Shown here: positions 37,064 to 51,430 of the stretch, one piece after another | Layout: each line of letters starts with the position of its first letter | Position numbering within the stretch: the first letter of the stretch is position 1 | Assembly (NCBI GenBank): GCA_036873135.1 | Contig: JAPTYO010000002.1 | Coordinates: 38,803,452 to 38,867,451, forward strand | Direction: 5' to 3' | DNA length: 64,000 bases | DNA from: Clarkia xantiana subsp. parviflora | Taxonomy: Eukaryota; Streptophyta; Magnoliopsida; Myrtales; Onagraceae | The notes under the pieces: generated by a model | What the model was told of the DNA's origin: nothing | The model's input: the letters and a program-made list of their open reading frames with translations, nothing else | The model's database searches: none | Made by a program: the position numbers and the translations under genes

Positions 37064-37681
37064 TTGGATATATACATGGTGCATATATGTGAACATACAT
37101 GGTGCATACGTATTGTCCACATAATGCCATATACGGTGCATCGGTTTTATATTAGTCCTATGTTTAGGCTAAGTCTTATGTTGGTCCTCTATGTTTGGAG
37201 TTTTACATTCTAGTCCCTAATGTTTACTAGGGTTTGCATATTAGCCTATGAGGTCTCCTATATAAAGGAGCCTCCACTCTTGTAATAGTTAGAAGCAACC
37301 TTCTCTTATCATGTTTAGTATAATGAAATGATTGCTCTCCACATACTCTCCAACCATCCAACAATTATAAACGTTTATAATTGTTGGATGGTTGGCGAGT
37401 ATGTGGAGAGCAATCCTTTCATTATACTAAACATGATAAGAGAAGGTTGCTTCTACTATTACAAGAGTGGAGGCTCCTTTATATAGGAGACCTCATAGGC
37501 TAATATGCAAACCCTAGTAAATATTAGGGACTAGAATATAAACCTCCAAACATAGAGGACCAACATAAGACTTAGCCTAAACATAGGACTAATATAAAAC
37601 CGATGCACCGTATATGGCATTATGTGGACAATACGTATGCACCATGTATGTCCACATATATGCACCATGTATATATCCAAT
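37064..37681. repeat. 618-bp near-perfect palindrome with LTR-like arms
   Basis: Two 309-bp arms with the centre between 37372 and 37373, only a few mismatches and no net length difference. The innermost bases (TTATAAACGTTTATAA) are themselves palindromic. The left arm ends CCATCCAACA, the right begins TGTTGGATGG, and each has CCTATATAAAGGAG, so the arms resemble LTRs facing opposite ways. TATAAACGTTTATAATTGTT occurs at the centre and again just outside the left arm (about 37041-37060). Confidence 0.92.
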
Positions 37682-38435
37682 ATATAAAAATTCGGCACAT
37701 TATCAATATATATATAAATATTGTCAAGATTCTATCTTTAAGATGTAAATCAATCAACAATTTAAACATATATATCCATAATTTCGGCCACACACACATA
37801 TATATATATATATTATTGTCAAATATATCTTTAGGGATTAAAATATATGTTGACAATATTTTTCTTAATCCTTTTAAGTAACTAAATCATATCAATATAT
37901 CTTTATCCCTATATTTTAGCTAAATATATTGATAGTTTATATATTTTAATAAATAATGTGAATCTTTCCTTATCTTTCCAATTTATAGATATATTGTCTC
38001 CTTTTAATAAAATTAAAATATAGTAACAAATATATCCATATGCTAGGGACGGCCGAATTTTCCTACTTGCACCCCAAGAAATTAAAAATTTTACCTAATA
38101 ATTCACCTAGGGTTTCGGCCATAACACCAAAAATTGGAAAAATTGTCAAATTTTAAGATCAAACACTACTATGATCATGAATCCAAAAGGTGTTCTTGAT
38201 AAAACTCATGGTGTTCTTGAAGATCATGAACATCAAACTTCAATTCGAACATAACATTCGGTTTTGATCTATAAAAACATGTAAATTTTGAAAATTTTAA
38301 GTTTTTAAAGATCAAACACATGAAATTTACTTAAAAATTTCGGATTACTCATGGTGTTCATGAACATGAAAATTTCGGATTTTTCAAAATTTTCAAGAAA
38401 ATCAGTTTATCAAAATTTCAAGAATTCCTAACACT
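37682..38435 (-). other. Leader of copia E
   Basis: Non-coding, AT-rich. A GATCATGAACATCA-containing segment (about 38200-38240) resembles the leader of the copia remnant at 49180-49200. Confidence 0.55.
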
Positions 38436-38447
38436 GCTCTGATACCA
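38436..38447 (-). other. Primer-binding site of copia E
   Basis: Minus-strand TGGTATCAGAGC, the classic plant copia site for initiator tRNA-Met, one base inside the LTR. Confidence 0.9.
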
Positions 38448-38448
38448 C

Positions 38449-39024
38449 TGTTGGATTACGGGGACGTAATACTACGGAATGTTAAACGTGTACATGCAAG
38501 TAATCTAACTACGCAGCGGAATAGTGTACACATACCTTTTAGCTTTCCTGTCCAAGAACGTCGTGGAGGGAGTTCTGATCCTCCGGTCGGAACTTCGTAC
38601 AAGTTCTTTGTAAGAAGAAGTCATACGCGATGTAAGCTCCACAACAATGCCTCTGATCGATTCTTCATCGGAGACAGAACCTCAGACTAAGATGTGCCAA
38701 AAATCTTAACTATGGGGGTGAGAGGGTTTCTCTCAAACTCCTCACTGGAGGTACTTCTTAATATGAATGAATGTGTAAACCCCTTAGGTGATTCCCCTAT
38801 ATATAGGATTGGTTGAGTGGACAAAAGTCCACTCCAACCAATGTGGGACAAGTTTTGGCCGAACCATGCTATTAAAGGGGGAGGCCCAATTTTGGGCCTC
38901 CCGTGTCAATTAGGGTTTGGGTTTGGCCCAATTACTCTAATGTGACAATTACCTAGTTAACTTAGGTAATTTCCTTAGCATTAACGGGCTACCAATTACG
39001 GCGCCACGTCACCATATGCTAACA
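38449..39024 (-). repeat. 5' LTR of copia E
   Basis: 576 bp, TGTTGGATTACGGGGACG to ATATGCTAACA, equal in length to the reassembled 3' LTR; TSD ATTAA follows at 39025-39029. Confidence 0.93.
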
Positions 39025-39029
39025 ATTAA

Positions 39030-40424
39030 CACTGAAAATATTATCAACAAAGATATTTTGTTACCCCTGATTTTTTTATATTAATCAACTGATCCCGATA
39101 ATAGAAACGGGAACAAGCTACCACATTTTCTTTTCGGGTCTTCGCTCCTACCCACCAACAACCGACAGTTTCGTACATGTCAGGGGGATTCACCATTTTC
39201 TGTCTGCCAACTGCAATACGCATCCAACACCAGACCTGCATTACGGTTCAAATTAGCACGTCGTCGCTACAAACATGTAAACACTGTATTTCAAAATATT
39301 CTTAATACTTGTAGGAGGACACCGCAAACCGGGAGATCTATTTGGTTTTTGTTGCTGGTCCACTTACAGAGACCTCTGTATGTTAAGCCAAATACAGCTG
39401 ATGCCAAGCTGAATTGACTACACTCACCAAGATCACGCAAAAAATGTGCGTACTCCATAGGTACATGCCCTTGGCTAGAATTAGCTAATAGACATTCACC
39501 TAGAAGGACCATTATATATGCTCTTGCCTTATGTGATGCTTCAACATTACTTGTTGTAACATAATCATATGCACCATCTTCTACTTTCCATTGATTAAAA
39601 TACGTTACTTTACACTCCATTGTTGTTCCTCTTAATTTGAGTGCATCGGATACGGTCCCGAAGCAATCGTAGAACGCGCCAATAGTGGCTTCATTTATAC
39701 GGGTTTTGAGGTTCTCTTCCTCTGTATCTTATCTCTCCTCAATACGTCTCCGGTAGAAGTCAGTTACCGGCATACCGTCAGCTCGTAACCTAAAATCATA
39801 GACACATCTTGTAGGGTGATACTCATTTCACCTTGTGGAAGGTGAAACGTGTGTGTCTCTGGACGCCACCTCTCGGCTAGTGCATGGAGTAGTGCAGGAT
39901 CTATCTTTATAGTAAATATCTTGCCTGCAAACTTGAAACCCGCTGCCTTGACGTAACTGCTAGTTAGCGGGTCGATCTCTCACATACAGTATGATCGAAC
40001 CAAGCACTGTCTCATATTAGGTTGGTTAACCTATCATCATGAATGTCCAAATTACTAAACATGAATAATATATGCATATTGCGTCGACTATATGATTATA
40101 AAATGTAACATTCCATGAATTATACATTCGAATGTAAAATAACATTCCATGAATTTGATATTTTAAAAATGATAATGATACATATATATAAGTATTTACA
40201 GTATGACATATTACCGTGTATATACTTTACATGGTTAATAAGTGCATCACTACTTAATAGGTGAACCCGAAATTGCAATTAAAAGTTTATGTAGTAAAAC
40301 TTACAGTATCTTTGTGGCTGATTTGGGACTTGTGTGTATTCTGACGATATAGGAGAGGTGTAGATGATACCATCGGTTGCTTCCCACGACCACTTCTCCT
40401 ACTTGAACTTTCTTCAGCAGCCAT
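39030..40424 (-). pseudogene. Plant mobile domain gene, N-terminal exons
   Basis: Exon 1 (40424-40305) starts MAAEESSSRRSGRGKQPM and ends before GTAAG. After an intron, exon 2 (about 39970-39309) carries the signature ERWRPETHTFHLPQGEMSIT and LQDVSMILG, then RAYIMVLLGECLLA and AVFGLTYRGLCKW. Exon 3 (39235-39065) has VWCWMRIAVGRQ, GCWWVGAKTRKE and RDQLINIKKSG before GTAAC. The next exon begins at 10815 beyond copia E. A one-base shift right after MILG (near 39785-39792) and another change of frame near 39730-39715 break exon 2, so the gene is a pseudogene even without the insertions. The PMD assignment is strong; function (transposon cargo or silencing-related host protein) is open. Confidence 0.85.
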
Positions 40425-40608
40425 TGAGTAGATGAACTTAGCAAATTCTTGAATGTTGAATGTAAGAGGATAGTAAATTGTAAGAAGTATGAAGTTAGAT
40501 AGTTAAGTTTGTATGTATATATAGAGAAAGAAATAATGAGTTATTTTTTTTAAAAAAAAATCGAATTTGTCTGAGACAAAAAAAAAAATATGAGACCGAT
40601 CATATCAG

Positions 40609-40800
40609 CCAGCAACTTTTGTCATATGATAAAAGTTGCTGGTCGGGAATCCGATTCGAACTCACTTGGCCGGGTCCCCCCAACCCGGCCAAGTGAGTTC
40701 AAATTTCGAACTCAGTTGGTCGGGTCCCCACAACCCGGCCAAGTAGTTCGAAATTTGAACTCACTTGGCTGGGTTCCCCCAACCCGGCCAGCCCTATATT
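40609..40800. repeat. Cluster of four hairpins upstream of the PMD gene
   Basis: (1) 40609-40642, a 34-nt palindrome with one mismatched pair. (2) 40658-40700, two perfect 17-bp arms (GAACTCACTTGGCCGGG) around a 9-nt loop. (3) 40701-40754, imperfect long arms with GT pairs. (4) 40757-40791, a partial copy. Hairpins 2-4 are tandem variants of one unit. It lies about 185 bp upstream of the PMD start codon and could be part of a MULE terminal region. Confidence 0.85.
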
Positions 40801-41829
40801 TGTAATTACAAGTTTTTTCAGCCTATATTGGTATTTGGTTGTCCATATAGCCCTATTTTGGTCAAAAACTCAAAATTTAGAATGAAAGAGAACAAGAGGA
40901 GGAATGTGGAAATGAAACTTCAGCATAAAATATAGGCTATTTAAAAATTTAAAAAAAAAAATCGGAACTCTACTTTAATTGAGATGTGTGTCTCAGATTT
41001 TCAGTTCAAAGACCTTCGTTGGATTCAAAGAACCAAATTACTCGCCCGCGCTGTGCGCGGGTCCAGCACGTTAGAGTTTCGGGTACTTGCTGAAATTGTC
41101 TAGAGTTTATAGAGGGTTGAAATTATACACCAATCGTCATTTTGTAAATTATGTAGGTATTTAAGTTCTATTAAAATGCTCAATGATGTTATGGCAAAAG
41201 AAAAAGATGCTCAATAATGTGGTTGAATAAGTAATTTCTTTTACTTTTTTTTGTGTGAATGAATTATTTAGAGCGATAGAGACGAATAATAGTGTTATAA
41301 CAAATTTATCATTATAATTTTAGCTAATTTTACCTTATTAACTATATGTGATTTTACATAACACCCCGCGTATTGTGAGGAATGTACCTAATAATAATAA
41401 ATTAATTAATGTCTTGGCAAAAAAAAATAATAAATTAATTAATGACCATGAGATATTAAAAAAAAATATTAATACCTTATTTTATCGTGCGTACTGCGCT
41501 GGGCCTCTCGCGTCGTAAGTAACCAATAGTCCATAACTGAAAATTCTTAGGTAAGCTTGGTGATTACATAAATATTGACATGAATTGCCCGGCCATAACA
41601 TATATACCGTCTCTTTTCCGGGTTCTTTCTCGCTCGCTTGCACGTACAGAAGCTTCGTTACCGCCGTAGTCACATTCCTTGGACCATACTGCTTCGTTGA
41701 TCGGACAAGGTCTGTCACCGCGTATTTACGTCGATCTGCCTCTGTTTCCGGCTCCATGGCCGTTTTCTTAGGAATCGATGCGTAGGCGCCATTTTCCTCC
41801 GTTCGTCCGTTCGATCGGTCGCGTATACG
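40801..41829 (+). other. Upstream region of the membrane-protein gene
   Basis: AT-rich, with a small palindrome CCCGCGCTGTGCGCGGG (41045-41061) and a CT-rich stretch (41605-41640) that may be 5' UTR. No convincing gene; the minus frame at 41482-41757 lacks family motifs. Confidence 0.45.
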
Positions 41830-43388
41830 ATGATATATCGAATCTCCACCGCATATCTCTTCAGCTGGATCTTGATTAGCTGCTACACTGGTATGAATCT
41901 ATTATGTTGAAGAGGTTCGTGCTGATACTGCTGTTGATCTTTCTTTGCAAACGCCTTCTTTCTTCTCTCTTGTTCTTCTGGAGTTAATCAGTTACATGCT
42001 AGTGCATGAATTCTGAAGTACATCGCTCGGTAGCTTACTGTGGTAGGTGTGCTAACCCAAGCTAAGATTTGGTACACGATCAACTAAACGTCTGATTGAT
42101 TACATATTAGATCATCCGGCACATGGTATAATCAATAGAACGTGGCTCTCATCAATTAATACCCGAGCTTTTGATTAGCAGTAACATTAGTTTTCCTGTA
42201 ATAATGTATTGACTGAGAGTTGAGTAGTTGATGATTGTTGAATTTCCCCTGAAAATGATATTTCTAGTCAATTTTTTTGTGCTACTGAGTACTGTTTATT
42301 GGATGACAGTATCTCACTGTATGTGTATTTGCAGGGCAGATATCGTCTGCAGCAGCTGTTCATGTAACACTTGATTCAGTTTCAATCTTTCAGACCCATG
42401 ATTGGTTCAAAAAACCAACAGTTTATTTCCAGTGTAATGGGGAGAACCGCACGGTATTGCCAGATGTGAAGGAAGCAAATGTCACATACAAATTCAAAGG
42501 TCAAGAGTCATGGCAGGTTTTAATGTCTCTTCTTTAAACTAGTTTGCTTTGATGCTTATGTTGTGTTTGTTATAAGGATAGTGATGGTGATGGTTCATAT
42601 TCTTCTGAGACTTAGTAATTTGAAGGTGCGCCTCAAAACAAGCTCTCCTTAGATATGATCAATTAATTTTCGTAATGCTACTGTCTTTGATTTTTCATAC
42701 CTTGGCTTATGATCATTTACTGGAATGGATCTGTATTCTTGTGATGAAACAGTTACTGATGTCAGTGTTTTTCTTACCTAGTACTTCTATAGTGTTTCTA
42801 CTTGATTACAGCTTAGGTTATGAGTTAAAATCGATGGTCGATAATAATAAATAGGGTAATAGCTAAAGGATTTCAAATGATGCAGCCTCTAACCAACTTT
42901 ACAAGTGAGAAGTGTAAGCGATGTGGGTTGTACGAGCAAGATTTGATACCTCCAGATGATATATTTGAAGAGTGGGAGCTTTGTCCTTCTGATTTTTCAG
43001 AAACTGATGATGGGAGGTATATCCATGTAAAAGAAAAGGAGTTCAATGCTACTTTCCTCTGTCAAGAATGTGTAGCATCTCATAATACTAGTGCTACTGC
43101 CAATAGTAAGTTTCTGATTTCTCCTCTCTCTCTCTCTCTACTTATTTTCCAGCCTAACTTATGTTGTTTCCTTTTTAAGATTCAACTCAAGCTCATCATA
43201 AGGGAATGCACAAAGGTGTTATAATAGGGATAAGTGTTGTTGTCTCCACGGTTTTTATCATTGGATTTGTGGTGATTTACAAGAACTTGCTGAAGAAAAG
43301 GAGAGCACAAGAACAGGCTCGGTTTATGAAGCTGTTTGAAGACAGTGATGACCTTGAGGAGGAACTGGAAATGAGTCATATAATATGA
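41830..43388 (+). CDS. Plant-specific single-pass membrane protein (DUF7953-like)
   Basis: Four exons joined at GT-AG introns in matching phase: 41830-41890, 42335-42516, 42886-43105 and 43180-43388, giving 223 residues. Residues 1-20 look like a signal peptide (hydrophobic AYLFSWILISCYT). The luminal or extracellular part has six Cys in pairs (FQCNG; CKRCG; ELCPSD; FLCQEC) and five N-glycosylation sequons (NRT, NVT, NFT, NAT, NTS). One transmembrane helix follows (VIIGISVVVSTVFIIGFVVIY), then a basic stop-transfer (KNLLKKRRAQ) and a short acidic tail. This suggests a type I secretory-pathway membrane protein with a disulfide-bonded domain. The pattern matches an uncharacterised plant family I recall as DUF7953; that name is less certain than the gene model. 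No break is seen. Confidence 0.85.
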
Positions 43389-44003
43389 TCAAACCCAAAA
43401 ATCCTTTGCTTTTCTTGTGTATACTAGTAGTTGGCTGGCTGGCTGGCTTTAAATAGGACCAGACTTTGCACCATGCTGTCAAACACAAAACACTACACTA
43501 CACGATACTAGTTTTTTCAATAATTCTTCTTCTTTTGGAATGTATATATTAATTCAATCCCTTCCCTCAAATTTGTGAAACTTGGGATTAAAATTACAAC
43601 TTTTTCCGTAACTATATTGTTATGCTACACAGTTGTTTTCTTTTCTTTGCCCAAGTTGCTTTGTTGTTTTCTGCAAAAGTAAATCTGTTTCTTTTTTCAC
43701 GTCTATATATATATAAACAGGTTGGTAGTACCAAGACAACTTACTCTGCACAGTAAACAGAAAATCGTGTTTCAGAGTTCCAATTGCTGTAACTTTCATC
43801 TGAATATTAAACTACTAACTAATATTATTATCATGAGTGTCAGATCATCTCGTGTTTCGGAGTTGACCATAATTACTCATACAATATAAATCAAGAGCCC
43901 TAAGAAGAAAATAATAATAATAATAATAATAATAAAAGTGATGAACGTTTCCCGTGTGCATGCAATTCTACTTGGCATCACCTACTACGCGTTTTCAACA
44001 ACT
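43389..44003. other. Intergenic region between convergent genes
   Basis: 3' flanks of the membrane-protein gene and the calcium pump. AT-rich with an AAT microsatellite near 43911-43935. No gene. Confidence 0.6.
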
Positions 44004-47912
<3,909 letters not shown>

Positions 47913-48275
47913 CAAAATCCACCGCTTCGGCACCTACCTCCCGAATAAAAAAACCCGTCTCCACTGCAACTGCGATCTAAATGGATCTCAACAAAGAAAG
48001 CAATAGATTCAAACTGGAACTGAAGACTCAACTCAGCGAGAAAACAGTGAGAAAGCGAAAGCTCCGGTGACGGCGACCGGTTCTCTCTCCAGAAAGATCT
48101 TGAGGCCAACGCCGATTGACGATTGGCGCGTTGGACGGGTTAGGTTTATACTCTTTTCTTCTTTTAGTATTTTGCACCGTATACTTTTAAGATTTTTGCA
48201 AACTTCAATAGTTGGAAGTGGTTGTAAAATGCAACCTATAGGCGTAAATCCACAATGTACTACATAGTATTACTC
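47913..48275 (-). promoter_or_regulatory. 5' UTR and remaining proximal promoter of the ECA gene
   Basis: About 360 bp between the ATG and a LINE poly-A tail. The first part is likely 5' UTR; no clear TATA box stands out. The LINE insertion limits the native upstream sequence to this stretch. Confidence 0.5.
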
Positions 48276-49013
48276 TTTTTTTTTTTTTTTTCCATCCACA
48301 CACGCATTAAGAAAATAGAACTCGTACAAAGTCTATGTAGGATAAACTCCCTATCAATAACAAGAAGAAATAACAAAGAGGGTGGGGTAGTGAAACCCAA
48401 TTAGTCAAACAGGACATCTTCCTAACTTGGATCGAAATCCAATTAGCAGTCATTGGCGGTATATGGTATGGACGCTCATGTAACAACATTCAATTCTGTT
48501 GCCCGGATTCGTAAATTCTCCCCTTGAGTTCGAATACGCCAGTCTAGGTCCCGATGCGGTTCAGTTATAGCTCGAATAGGCACTTGAGAGTCTGACTCTA
48601 TGATAACCTGATTCCAGCCATGTCGAATCGCCATTTCCACTCCCTCTGCAATAGCAGCAACTTCAACTTCAAGAACTCCTTGCTCTAATGCTAAACAACT
48701 GAAACTGTCAAGTACTTGTCCCTCCAAGTCCCGTGCAAGACTACCTATACCACCCAGCCTTCCTCTCACATCCCAAAATGCGTCGTAATTGATCTTGATG
48801 ACACCATAGGTCAGAGCCCTACATTTCTCTGTGATCCGATTCTGTCGTACATGTGCTTGGTTCGCCTGGACTGTATCCCCATCTGACTGCATCACACGCT
48901 CTGTGACCTGATTTTGCCGTACAAGTGCTTGGTTCGCCTGGACTGTATCTCCATCCGACTACATCATACGCGTGCTGGTGGCCACGTTGTTGCGTGCACT
49001 CCAATGGTGCCAA
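48276..49013 (-). mobile_element. 5'-truncated LINE, RNase H end and poly-A tail
   Basis: Minus-strand fragment of a non-LTR retrotransposon. An RNase H-like domain (RVT_3 type) is visible: INYDAFWDVRGRLGGIGSLARD, then VLEVEVAAIAEGVEMAIRHGW and VIIESDSQ. A C-terminal KMSCLTNWVSLP segment typical of LINE-encoded RNase H ends follows in another frame. The 3' end is a 16-base poly-A (poly-T at 48276-48291 on the plus strand). The endonuclease and RT are missing. A target duplication was not found. Confidence 0.8.
48827..48970. repeat. In-frame 72-bp tandem duplication in the LINE
   Basis: Two 72-bp copies (48827-48898 and 48899-48970), diverged at several bases. Both contain GTGCTTGGTTCGCCTGGACT. 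It adds 24 codons. Confidence 0.85.
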
Positions 49014-49510
49014 ACCTCTTCGAACTCCTTTCGGCCAATTCTAGGGTTACTTGGAGACTAAGAAATTAAAATTTTCACTTTGTACACCTAAAAGTGGTTC
49101 GACCGTAACATGTCTTTTAGGGCTAGTTGTCAAATTTGATCATTAATCCAATGTTTAATTTTGATAAAAAGTAACGTTTTTCTTGAAGATCATGAACATC
49201 AGTTTTACCGAAAACACTCATTCATGATTATCAGTTTTACTAAAAACTCAAGAACATCAATTTATCAAAAATCACGAACTCCCTAGCACATGCTCTGATA
49301 CTACTGTTGGATATAGGGGATAAATACTACAGAAACAAAACACGTGTACATACCAGGTAATCTAATTACGGAGCGGATCAACAGGCACATACCAGTAATT
49401 GCTTTCATGTAGTCCCAAGATCTTCAAGGGAAAAAAAAAAAGAAGGTCACCAAAATTGCAGAATTCACACCCACGCAAGACGATGAATGATGCAAGGTAT
49501 ATTTCCTTTC
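49014..49510 (-). mobile_element. Remnant of a copia 5' end (leader, PBS, part of LTR)
   Basis: The minus-strand sequence TAGTATCAGAGC (about 49290-49301) is a one-change copy of the copia PBS, followed by an LTR start TGTTGGATATAGGGG (49303) related to E's TGTTGGATTACGGGG. The leader at 49150-49290 shares phrases with E's leader. Only about 200 bp of LTR remain; 49511-49719 holds nothing I recognise. Confidence 0.65.
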
Positions 49511-49719
49511 AATTTTTCTCTCTAATTTTGTTTATGTAGAATATGATCTATCAATTGGTAGGTTGTGGTGGAAAAAAATGGCAGGCTATCGAGTTTATAC
49601 GATGTAGTTTAGTTAAACTATATGATTTGATGGTCTATATAATTTATACTCAAATAAACATATAAAAGGCCATCTTTAAATGGATAAATCTCTTGATAGT
49701 TAGATCATATAACACACGG

Positions 49720-50265
49720 TGTTAAGACGTGTGTATCGGGTTGACGGGGTGTCGATCCGAATAACAATCTCAAATGTGCAAAGTTTCATCAAGTTAGTAA
49801 ATGAAAGGAGGTGGGGTTCTATATATAGGCTCAAAGCAGATTAAGGCGGATAATGACACCGTTAACTCCTAAACGAGCTCAGTTAACAAGTAACAAAGGG
49901 ATTAGACCATTAGCAAGCATGGGAGGGTTCGTGATATTTTCTAAGGGTCGGACGTGCGAAGTGAGGTCGAGTCGCCGCGAGGGACGATTTGGATGACAAT
50001 GTTCCGGGCGTCGCATACACCTCACTGGGCGGGGATACTGCGCGTCGGAAGGGTGCCAGGACCTTCGAGATTGGACGGGAAGTCCGACCCCGAAGGCTTG
50101 GGATCGGACCAGGAGCGTGTCCGGGCGGGCATTTTTTTTCCCGTCCGAACCGTTTTGCTGCGGGTGACGTGTTCGGGTCAAATTTTTTATTTGCAATCGT
50201 TCGTGGGGTTATTAAAATAATACAATTCAAATGAAAACGGGTCCAAATTGGGCTTATATCCATCA
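49720..50265 (-). repeat. Gypsy solo LTR, diverged relative of the C/G family
   Basis: 546 bp, TGTTAAGACG to ATATCCATCA, the same end as the LTRs of C, F and G, with GGGCTTATATCCATCA and TATATATAGG promoter-like sequence. Flanks are CACGG and CACGA, a 4/5 target duplication. There is no internal region, hence solo. Confidence 0.8.
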
Positions 50266-50617
50266 CACGAGATGCACATATGTTATTACAATAGTTGTAA
50301 ATAGTTGACTGATGGTTCAAACGTTGTAAATAGTTAGTTCGAATTTTACAATAGTTATACAACCGCTTGAATATTTGTTGTTGGAACTTTTACAGTTTTG
50401 CTAATTAATTAATATTTTATTGTGTTATTAAAGGGCTTGATGTTTCCCAACAAACTCATAATCGGGAGACTCAACTAGTACCTACTATTGAAGAAATACC
50501 TGAATAATATGGGAACTGATCTAGATGATGAATTAAGAAGTGTATCGCATTCATCTCCGTGTTTAGATAAATACTTGTATCGTATTCATCTACGTCTTCA
50601 CGAATGTAGATTGAAAT
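50266..50617. other. Unassigned spacer
   Basis: AT-rich sequence with no gene or repeat that I recognise. A degenerate direct repeat (ATCGCATTCATCTCCGTG / ATCGTATTCATCTACGTC) sits near 50550-50600. Confidence 0.4.
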
Positions 50618-51376
50618 TGATGGGTTCCGATGGTAATCGTTAGCCCCATTAACAGCCAATGGACGGCGAGTAGGTCCAGTGAGCCTCGTGAAAAGCCTGG
50701 AAGGCCCAGAGGCCCAGCAGGAAGGGTCCCGGCTTTAGCGGTCCCGATGTATGAGCTGAATGCTCCCGATGAGAAGCCTCTGAGTAGGCCCCGATATGCC
50801 TTAGTAAAGGCCCCGATAGTAAAGCCCCGCAGAGGCTGGACCTGTCCCGCAGAGACTGAAGGTCCTGGGTGGTGATCTAGAATGAGACAACTCTGGAGTC
50901 CCTGACAGGAGTCGGGACTTGTGATCAGAGGATAAAGAACGAGAAACCCGCCTACTAGATAGAGTAGTGGGAGACGGTTAGAGATAGAGATAAACTCCCC
51001 GAGATACGCAGGGCGTGCCCGAGATACGCGGAGTACGGGTAAGATACGCGGAGCGTGGGGCGAGATATATGGAATCCCAACCGAGATATGCGGAATCGTG
51101 GCAAGATACACGGAATCATGGGCAAAACTTCCAGGCGCAGTAACAGGTAACTGAGTAACTTCCCCTCCTATATAAAGGAGGAAGTTACCTCAGAAAACCA
51201 TCATCTAATACGAACTTAGACTTTGCTTACCACCCATTGATCACCATACTCATTTAAGCATCGGAGATGGATTCTGGGTCACCACCCAGGTCATCCCCTT
51301 TTGCAGGATTACGCGGAGCCCAGGAGTCCAAAGCTTTCCGTCAAGGACGTAACGGAGCTTCGCCCGTGATCCAACA
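50618..51376 (+). repeat. 5' LTR of element H
   Basis: 759 bp, TGATGGGTTCCG to GATCCAACA. A TATATAAA box lies at 51169-51176. From about 50997 to 51125 six degenerate ~25-bp units contain GAGATACGC or close variants, a word also central to the arrays of C and G. The left edge is set by the TGATGG start shared with related LTRs and is less certain than the right. Confidence 0.75.
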
Positions 51377-51377
51377 T

Positions 51378-51395
51378 TGGCGCCGTCTGTGGGAA
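51378..51395 (+). other. Primer-binding site of element H
   Basis: TGGCGCCGTCTGTGGGAA, one base after the LTR; identical to the site of element A. Confidence 0.8.
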
Positions 51396-51430
51396 GCTTA
51401 CGAAAAGTCAAGATAGCTTCTACCAGATCA

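Larger units (their letters stand above)
10868..39024 (-). mobile_element. Copia element E, host of further insertions
   Basis: A minus-strand Ty1/copia element. Its 5' LTR is 38449-39024, next to a TGGTATCAGAGC PBS (initiator-Met type). RT and RNase H lie at 33260-31121, and the 3' LTR starts at 10868. The 3' LTR is split by an Ogre-like element: the pieces 10868-11423 and 29941-29960 add to 576 bp, the same length as the 5' LTR. Perfect TSD ATTAA at 10863-10867 and 39025-39029. Removing the nested insertions leaves about 9 kb. Gag and integrase are not recognisable. It sits in a PMD intron. Confidence 0.9.

Noticed and set aside
41482..41757. 91-residue minus-strand frame upstream of the membrane-protein gene
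   Set aside because: No known motif, overlaps the probable 5' UTR of the plus-strand gene, and no splice partners.
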